From Chaunax sp. Z400 (taxonomy: Eukaryota; Chordata; Actinopteri; Lophiiformes; Chaunacidae): DNA of 64,000 nucleotides. The stretch is from contig CM075184.1 in assembly GCA_037577475.1 (NCBI GenBank), positions 7,057,594-7,121,593 of the forward strand. Reading direction: 5' to 3'. The notes beneath the pieces are model-generated. The model did not search any database, was not told where the DNA came from, and saw only the letters and a list, made by a program, of their open reading frames with translations. Made by a program: the position numbers and the translations under genes. The stretch's first letter is position 1; every line of letters starts with the position of its first letter. Positions 57,701 through 64,000 of this stretch are shown here, one piece after another.

Positions 57701-60604
57701 TACAGGCTGTACGTGAGATACAGGCTGTACGTTAGATACAGGCTGTACTTAGATACAGGCTGTACTTAGATACAGGCTGTACGTTAGATACAGGCTGTAC
57801 GTTAGATACAGGCTGTACGTTAGATACAGGCTGTACCTTAGATACAGGCTGTACGTTAGATACAGGCTGTACGTTAGATACAGGCTGTACTTAGATACAG
57901 GCTGTACTTAGATACAGGCTGTACTTAGATACAGGCTGTACGTGAGATAAAGGCTGTACGTTAGATACAGGCTGTACCTGAGATAAAGGCTGTACTTAGA
58001 TAAAGGCTGTACTTAGATAAAGGCTGTACGTTAGATACAGGCTGTACGCTAGATACAGGCTGTACGCTAGATGCAGGCTGTACGCTAGATGCAGGCTGTA
58101 CGCTAGATGCAGGCTGTACGCTAGATGCAGGCTGTACGTTAGATACAGGCTGTACTTAGATACAGGCTGTACGTTAGATGCAGGCTGTATTTTAGATGAC
58201 CCACCTCATGGTCGGGGTTCAGAAGGATCACCCTTATATCAGTGAGAGGAGCCCAGCTCCTGTGGCCCTGCAGAATCAGGTCTGCAGAATCAGCCTCTGC
58301 TTCTGCACCTGCTGCCCAAATCTGAGAGAGAGAGACACACACACACGACTGAATGTTATGTTCGCAGTTCTTTCCGCTGGGAGCTGAAGGACATAAATGA
58401 CAGGAAGTACTCACTGTGAGCGTCTGCCCACCAGCCAGGACGCAGGAGGCGGGGATGTGGAAGGAGATGTCTCCAGAGTGGGGGTATGTCCTCCGAACCA
58501 CCCAGCCACCCAGCTGCTGCTCCTGCACCGTGCACAGATGAGAAGAATTAAAATGCTGCATAATAATATACATAATTATATATTATAGACACCATTTTGT
58601 GTATTATATATATACATAATGGTGTCTATAAAGGCTTCATCAGGGTGATCTATATGCATTTTATTTTATTATTTATATGTATTTTAATACAGTATGTTGT
58701 TGTTCATTGCCAGTTTTAGGCCCTTAAAAACAACATGAGAAGTGTGTGTGAGTATGCTGCTTTTTGATTTGTTAGTCTTCTTCCTGTATGATAACAATTT
58801 AATCAGAATGGATTTGACTGTCTGAATGACCCAGTTCATTTGTGGTCTACTCTGGGGTCTGATTACTCCAAGCTGTTCCCTTCCTAAACCAACAGCTGAC
58901 CCCGGAGCTGCTCACACACACGTCGATGGACAGTCGGGTGAAGTTTCAGGAGCTTCACAGTCAAACGGCACCGACATGTCCCGTTCTTCTTCAGTGGTTC
59001 ACAGTGAGTACTTCCTGTCATTTATGTCCTACAGCGTTCTCAGTGGTTACAGGAGAACGTTGTAACGCTCCAGAGAAACTTCACTCGACTTTCCATCAAC
59101 GTGTGCATCAGCAGATCATGTCTGAATTACTGGGTGAACTGTTCCTTTAATGTTCCGTCTGCTGCAGTGGAGAATACTATGTTTCTAAATGCGGTAAAAT
59201 GTCATTTAAAAACTAAAATTTGAAACTGAAAGTTTTAACTTTTGATCTTGAACTTTAAAAGAACACCAATATATTCAAACTAAAAATGAGTGTAGGAAAT
59301 GTTTTTCAGGTAAAATAGAATTTTGATTCAGTTCTGGAATAATTTTGAATGCATCAGTTTTCATTTTTCACTTTCATATATACTGAGCAACAGTAAAAAC
59401 ACATAATTTTGTAGGGTTTCATGCAGTCCTGTTCATATATTATGTAATTTATGGTTCATACAGCTTTATTCACCCTTTAGCCACACAGAAAAATCATGTT
59501 TGTACAGATTGGTGGTTGTTGCCTTAGTGTTTACAAGTGTTTACTTACTTGTGTTTACAAGTCAAAAAGTGTGGATGGTGATACAAAGAACAACAACAGT
59601 CAGTAGTGCGTGTGACCACCTCCATCATTTACAGCAGCATCACATCGCCTTTGCTTGGAACTGATAAAACTCTAATAAATCTGGACTTGTAGGATTTCAT
59701 GTCATTCTTCCTGCAGAGTTGTGACAAGTTGTTCATGTGTTGCTGGAGCAGGATCTCTCTCTCTCTCACCCCGTGATCCACAACATCCCACAGATGCTCT
59801 ATTGGGTTGAGATCTGGTGAATATGCTGGCCAAGGAAGGACAGCAACACTTTTTTGTGCGCAGCAACCTTTTAAAATGAGGCCCCTGGAGTCAGTTTCTC
59901 ATTGCCACTCAAATAAATCAAAATATGGTGAAATGTGATCAATTTTCCCCTTCAGAGAATGATCGATCCATGCAGTGAAGGCAGAGATGGCTTTTCAGTC
60001 CCTTTTAATCTCCAGTATGGTTCAAGCTCCACACACACAATAGATCCTACATTTCCCATAATGCAACAAGCTGCATTTGAGTCTTCCTTGTCTGGTAAAA
60101 GCTATAAGGTGCATTCTGATTGCCCAGTAGTTCCTCAGTAGTTACTCGGCCATGTTAGGGTCATGTGTTCATTTCAAAGAGACGTGAATGGTTCACCGTC
60201 AGCAGGGCCGTCACCATCAGGACACTTTGGCCCACAATCGTTACACAAATCATTGTGAGTAATGATCAGTCTTCTAATGATCTGTCTTGTAATATTTGTG
60301 GTATTGTTGTTAATTTTTTGCTCCAGATTCGAAAAATGTGTCCCCAGCGTTGCTATGGGGTTTGGCTTTGCCACCAATTAATCCACGACATTCACACCAG
60401 AAGTTAAACACCTTGAAGAAACAGTTAGTGGCACTAAAGGCTAATTTAATTCTCCACTCACAGCAGAATAAAGTCAACCAGATGGAAACCAGAGTGGAGC
60501 AAAACATAGAAACAGTGATGAAATATGACATAAAGCTATTTCTACACTGATGAATGGAGGCCATTTAGCATTTATTCTGGTTAGTTCAAACACCTGTCAT
60601 CAGG

Positions 60605-60638
<34 letters not shown>

Positions 60639-63600
60639 CAATAGAAGTGAGCACATTAAATTGTTGTATGAGTTAACACTAAGCGTCTCCGCCACAGTTA
60701 AACTGTCACTCTGTGGGGAAACACCGAACAGATTCAAACACTCACCTCTGTTAAAGAACAATCATGTGTTTTCTTTTCACCTTTTGATATTTATACAATA
60801 ATATTTCATATTTCTGTACGTTTAACTAGAAATTTGCACAAAGGTTGTACATAGGAGAAAAATAACCAAAAAGGAGTAAGAATCGTTTAAATGTCCAGAA
60901 AATGATCCAGAATGTGATGAAAAGGTCTTTGTGCTTATTTTATAGTCATTACATTTGTAGTAAATGTGCTAAATCATGATATGTAAATGACCCATATAGG
61001 GACAGCCCTAAAGGAGATACATATTTCTGTATTGTCATAACTAATAATCATTATTGATGCAACTAAGTGGTTAAATGACCTAAAACAACAATCCCCCAAA
61101 GCTATAAAACCATTTTAATGTTTGTAGAGTATTTCTCTGAAGTATTTTTGCTCATTTTAGCACCAAAGCCCAGTTTAGACCAGATGGAACCATTGATGCA
61201 ACTAAAGTTCCAGTGATGAGGACTGACCTGTCTCAGCTCGACTCCCGACTGTCTCAGACTTAAAGCTCCTCCAGAGCTGCTAGAGACAGTGCAAGACTAT
61301 CCCTCTAACAAATACAGTGATCCTAAAAAAAAGCAGCTGCAGAATAAACCTCACCTTCTCAGAACTGTTCTTCAGTCTCACATATCTCCCGTCCATGTCG
61401 ACCTCTGCCACGCTCACAGCACCTCGCTCTGTTGGGCGACTGGACATCTTAAAGGCGGGGGAGCTGCCTGATCCTCCCTCGTGCTTCCGTTTCTTCCCTC
61501 TGACGTTGCGGCTGCTGCGTTCGTGTGTTCCAGGTGTGGCCACGCGCTGCGAGGGGCTTGGTGACAGGTGCAATCTGAAAGACATTTGAATTTGAAGCTA
61601 AAGCACCAAACATTGAGAGATGCAGCTGCAACACTGTGCTTCTGATGAACAGAAGTCACGGTAAAGCTGACGATGCCTCGCTCATCTGCGTATGACGTCC
61701 ATAGATGACAGGCGTACCTCTGCTCCTCCACCTCCAGCATCTTCCTGTAGGCATTGATCTCCATGTCCAGAGCCAGTTTGATGTCCAGCAGGTTCTCGTA
61801 ATCTTCCAACTGTCTGTTCATCTGGCCTCTCATGCCCAGCATGTCCTGCTCCTTCTGCCACAGTTTCTGCTGCCAAACCTGGCGCTCCCTGTCTAGAGTC
61901 CTCTCCAGCTCCTGAAAGCGGCCCTCCAGCACCGTTTTCTGAGGAGTAACATGACCAAAAATGTTGACACTGAAAAAGCACCTCTCAGCGACAGCATCAC
62001 CTAGAAGCTATGTACAAACTACACACAGCAGGATTACTCAAAACGTTATGAACAGATTTTGATTATATGCTGTGGAGAGGTAGAGTATGGCCCAATGAAC
62101 GATTAGATTAGGAGGTGACCAGGACTAAATCGGAGCTGCCCGGGAAGAGCTTTGAGCTCTGAGTGTCCAGTACATTTATTTTTAGGAGCTCTTGTCAGGC
62201 CAGACATATGAACAGATTTAAAATGTACTTTACACTTTGTATGCTCAGAGAGGGGTTAGAGCCTTCTTCTTTTCTCTCTCTTTGAACAGACACTGACACT
62301 GGGTGATTTATCCTCCCAGCTGAGGGAATAAGTAATATATGTAAACTTGATGAGACATGTTAAGCCATGGAACTACAGCAGCACACACTAACTATGCATC
62401 ATGGTTTTTTTTAATTAATAAAAAAAAGAAGCTGCGTCTAATTTGACCTTTTACAATTACAGTGCAGATGCAAGATGGTCTCTTTTATTTTAGTGGTGCT
62501 GTTCTTCCAATCTGTTACGAGGATGATTAAGCTGTATACACAACTTGATTTGCTGTTCCAGGCCACAGTGATAAAGTTGACATAACGTTCAAAAATAGAC
62601 GCATATAAACGTTCATTCTGACTCAAATGCGGACGTCCGGAGGACGTTACCGACGTCCGGCAATCAAGTATTTTTGATCTGGACAATGGTTTGTTCACTG
62701 GGGCACACCAATCAACTCGTCCTGCTAACATCGACCGAACCAACTAGGACAGCAGTGTAGGTGGTGACTCAGAGGTCACCACTACCAGCATGTATTTTGT
62801 ATATCGCTAAGCTTCTGTTAACAGAACAAACTGAAGCTACCTCTTTCTGGCGCTGCTGGAGCTGGGTGCTGAGGGACTGCATTCTTAGCTTGATGGCTTC
62901 CAGTTCGTCATTTTTCTCCAATGCAGCTTGCTGGGTATTCTGTAACTGTAAAGGAGAAAGATTTTAATGCAAACAACCAAATTTAGAACTCAAACAAATT
63001 AAAGCAAGGGAAAAAAAACACATTTTAAATGTGCAGTATTTCTGGATACTCAAATGCATCGTCTTGATTTCTATGTAAGACCTTTGAACTGCAGGTCCGT
63101 TCCATCTCTTCTTTGTACTGCTGCAGCTGAGACTCATGATCCTGGCGGAGTTGCTGCATCGCCTCGGCCAGTTTACTCTCAAACTCCCTGGTTTGTCCTG
63201 AGTCCACCTCCACCAAACGGCTTTCATGGCGGCTTCTGATCTCAAAGATCTCCTAAAACACACACACACATGTGAACGGCTGTGAGTGTGTGTAATAGAA
63301 GTAATACAGGAAGTCAAAATATTACACTCAGAAAGACAAGAACTGGTTGGATTTAAGAGGCGAGGCTTTTCAAACAGGGTGACCGTTTTAAAGGGGGTGA
63401 CGACTTTGTGTGTTATTTACCTTCTCACTGATGTTCCTCTGGAGTTGCAGTTGTTCTTTGAGTGTTTGCACCTGGTTCTCCATTTCCACCCTCCTCAGGA
63501 TCTCCGAGGTCAGCTGGTCCTTTGTTTCTGCCAGTCTGCCCTCCACCTGGTGACCACACACAAACACACTATTAAACACAGATTGATACAAGCAATCCAA

Positions 63601-63924
63601 GAATATTAGATGCATCATATTTGTATGATCATTGGCTTCCATTGGCTGCTCTGTAGACTGTGTGGATTTTAAGGTCTCATCACAAAAGTGTCAGATTGTG
63701 ACACATTTCTTTCAGTGTATTTACTTTTAAATATAGTAACATGTGTAAATCTAGCTTTAGTACATACGTTTTCCAGCTGGCCCTGGAGGTCAGTGAAGTC
63801 ACCAGTGAGGCTTCTGTTCTCAGACAGCAGCTTAGTGCACTCTGCATTCTTGGAGCTCAGAGTCGCCTCAGCTTTCCTCCACTGGGCCAACGCGTTTGCC
63901 AGATCATTCTCCTTCTTCTGGTTC
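51753..63924 (-). CDS. B-type/LIII-like nuclear lamin, spliced, 5' exon outside window
   Basis: Lamins are nuclear intermediate filament proteins under the inner nuclear membrane. Minus-strand exons, 5' to 3': 63768-63924, 63421-63546, 63082-63252, 62841-62945, 61718-61938, 61355-61574, 58415-58522, 58205-58321, 55995-56108 and 51753-51788; all phases join. They encode coil 1B, coil 2 with the rod end LLDIKLALDMEINAYRKM, the mitotic-site-like LHLSPSPSQR, the nuclear localisation signal GKKRKHE, the lamin tail domain (GRYVRLKNSSEK, LGGWVVRRTYPHSGD, GGQTLT, IWAAG), an acidic stretch (FDEDEDVV) and the CaaX end SCICM. The window holds 457 residues; with the missing first exon (usually 356 coding nt) the total is about 576, a normal B-type length. 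The tail lacks the long A-type extension. The divergent tail domain suggests the LIII (lmnl3) lineage over lmnb1/lmnb2, but that is inference. Oddities: a heptad-sized gap in exon 62841-62945 and EVEE in place of EGEE at the rod end. Confidence 0.93.
52080..52231 (-). repeat. Interspersed repeat, copy 2 (inverted relative to 1251-1402)
   Basis: On the minus strand it carries the same ordered blocks as 1251-1402. It lies in the last lamin intron, about 290 bp upstream of the CaaX exon in lamin orientation. Confidence 0.8.
54075..55092. repeat. 15-bp minisatellite, about 68 copies
   Basis: The unit CCCATCATCCATCTG has variants in the last base and a CATCAAT/CATCGAT version. The left two thirds are mostly CATCC units; the right third (after about 54680) is CATCA/CATCG units, so the array is zoned. 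Because 15 is divisible by 3, all frames stay open and give spurious PIIHL, SAHHP and MMGRW repeat proteins. It lies in the last lamin intron. Confidence 0.97.
55093..55190 (+). repeat. Tail of a teleost interspersed repeat with (CAAA)n
   Basis: TTTCATGGAAATCC, GCAGTTTTTGTGTAATCCTA and a run of CAAA units match the usual 3' tail of the fish repeat whose fragments also occur near 14345 and 31150. It directly follows the 15-bp minisatellite. Confidence 0.6.
55995..56108 (-). CDS. Penultimate lamin exon (acidic tail linker)
   Basis: The exon is bounded by TTACAG and GTGAGC and encodes 38 residues beginning EVAERRVSRRGRGEE and continuing FDEDEDVVAGSDIEHFGRP. With the preceding exon ending NPDHE it restores the lamin-wide motif E-E-V-A-(E/Q)-R, and the acidic run resembles the end of B-type lamins. 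It sits between two large intronic minisatellites. Confidence 0.85.
56115..56400. other. Lamin intron flank with possible LINE-type tail
   Basis: T-rich sequence ending TTAAGTGCTCTATAAATGG resembles a LINE tail but has no coding part. Confidence 0.35.
56539..58198. repeat. 18-bp minisatellite, about 92 copies, abutting a lamin splice donor
   Basis: The unit is ACAGGCTGTACGTTAGAT, with variants ACGTGAGAT, AAAGGCTG, a 17-bp form lacking G (ACTTAGAT) and, near the right edge, GCAGGCTGTACGCTAGAT. Most of the 2.1-kb lamin intron 56109-58204 is this array. It ends at 58198, directly beside the six-base GTGGGT donor at 58199-58204. Confidence 0.98.
59383..59855 (-). mobile_element. Tc1-like transposon 3' end, same family as 27690-28462, opposite orientation
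   Basis: Read on the minus strand, this carries the same transposase C-terminus (SPDLNPIEHLWD region, then a THEQLVT-like stretch) and the same 3' terminal sequence ending TTTTTACTGTTGCTCA, flanked by TA at 59381-59382 as expected of Tc1 insertion. The transposase part is cut off near 59855. It lies in the lamin intron between 58523 and 61354. Confidence 0.85.
60608..60637. repeat. (TG)n microsatellite
   Basis: About 15 TG units in a lamin intron. Confidence 0.95.
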
Positions 63925-64000
63925 CTGAGGAGGGAGAACAATCTTAACTGATGTGTACAACACCAAATACAACTTAGTTCATGCCAAATTCCATTCAGAT

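Larger units (their letters stand above)
58523..61354 (-). other. Lamin intron between the two lamin tail-domain exons
   Basis: This intron separates the exon ending NSSEK from the exon starting EQQLGGW. It contains the inverted Tc1-like fragment and a TG microsatellite (60608-60637). No other exon was supported. Confidence 0.7.

Noticed and set aside
56539..58198. CRISPR-like array (regular short repeats)
   Set aside because: The units are contiguous 17-18-bp tandem repeats without unique spacers, in a vertebrate intron: a minisatellite.

Overview
The window is vertebrate nuclear DNA, almost certainly from a ray-finned (teleost) fish. The genes are intron-rich with GT-AG splice sites. Long CA/TG microsatellites are abundant, and the interspersed repeats (Tc1-like, hAT-like, Gypsy, LINE tails, tRNA-derived SINE) are of types common in fish. 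The species cannot be named from this sequence. There are no bacterial features such as operons, CRISPR arrays or replication origins.

Three protein-coding genes are supported. (1) sh3gl3 (endophilin A3) on the + strand runs from its start codon at 7694 to its stop at 38367. It has nine core coding exons plus two phase-neutral candidate cassette exons in the linker before the SH3 domain. (2) An intronless delta-group connexin on the - strand (45304-46506) has all six extracellular-loop cysteines, a consensus Kozak start and a nearby AATAAA. (3) A short-tailed, CaaX-bearing nuclear lamin on the - strand spans 63924 down to 51753, and its first exon lies beyond the right edge. Ten lamin exons were placed by splice sites, reading phase and protein similarity. 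They run from coil 1B through the nuclear localisation signal and lamin tail domain to a tiny 12-codon terminal exon encoding a Cys-Ile-Cys-Met CaaX box. Most exon sizes match the canonical vertebrate lamin pattern (157, 126, 171, 221, 108), with one exon exactly 21 nt (one heptad) short.

Layout. 1-7690 is repeat-rich flank: a teleost interspersed repeat, an antisense 28S rRNA-derived fragment, a Gypsy pol remnant and a hAT-like element with terminal inverted repeats and target duplication ending 340 bp before the sh3gl3 start codon. 7694-38367 is sh3gl3; its 16.8-kb first intron carries LINE fragments and a ~1.5-kb CA/CAGA array, and later introns hold a Tc1-like pseudogene and a ~290-bp inverted repeat pair flanking the middle exons. 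38368-45300 is non-coding with a CA microsatellite and a high-copy fish repeat. 45304-46506 is the connexin. 46507-51750 is non-coding with a degenerate CCCTGCAT-rich array and a tRNA-derived SINE. 51753-63924 is the lamin, whose last two introns are dominated by minisatellites: an 18-bp array starting directly after the 5' splice site, and a 15-bp array.

The three genes act in unrelated processes (endocytic membrane curvature, gap junctions, nuclear lamina); their proximity is genomic, not an operon. I found no convincing new multi-gene system. The most unusual observations are the lamin's divergent features, the minisatellite against a splice donor, the intronic inverted repeat pair in sh3gl3 and the 28S-derived fragment.
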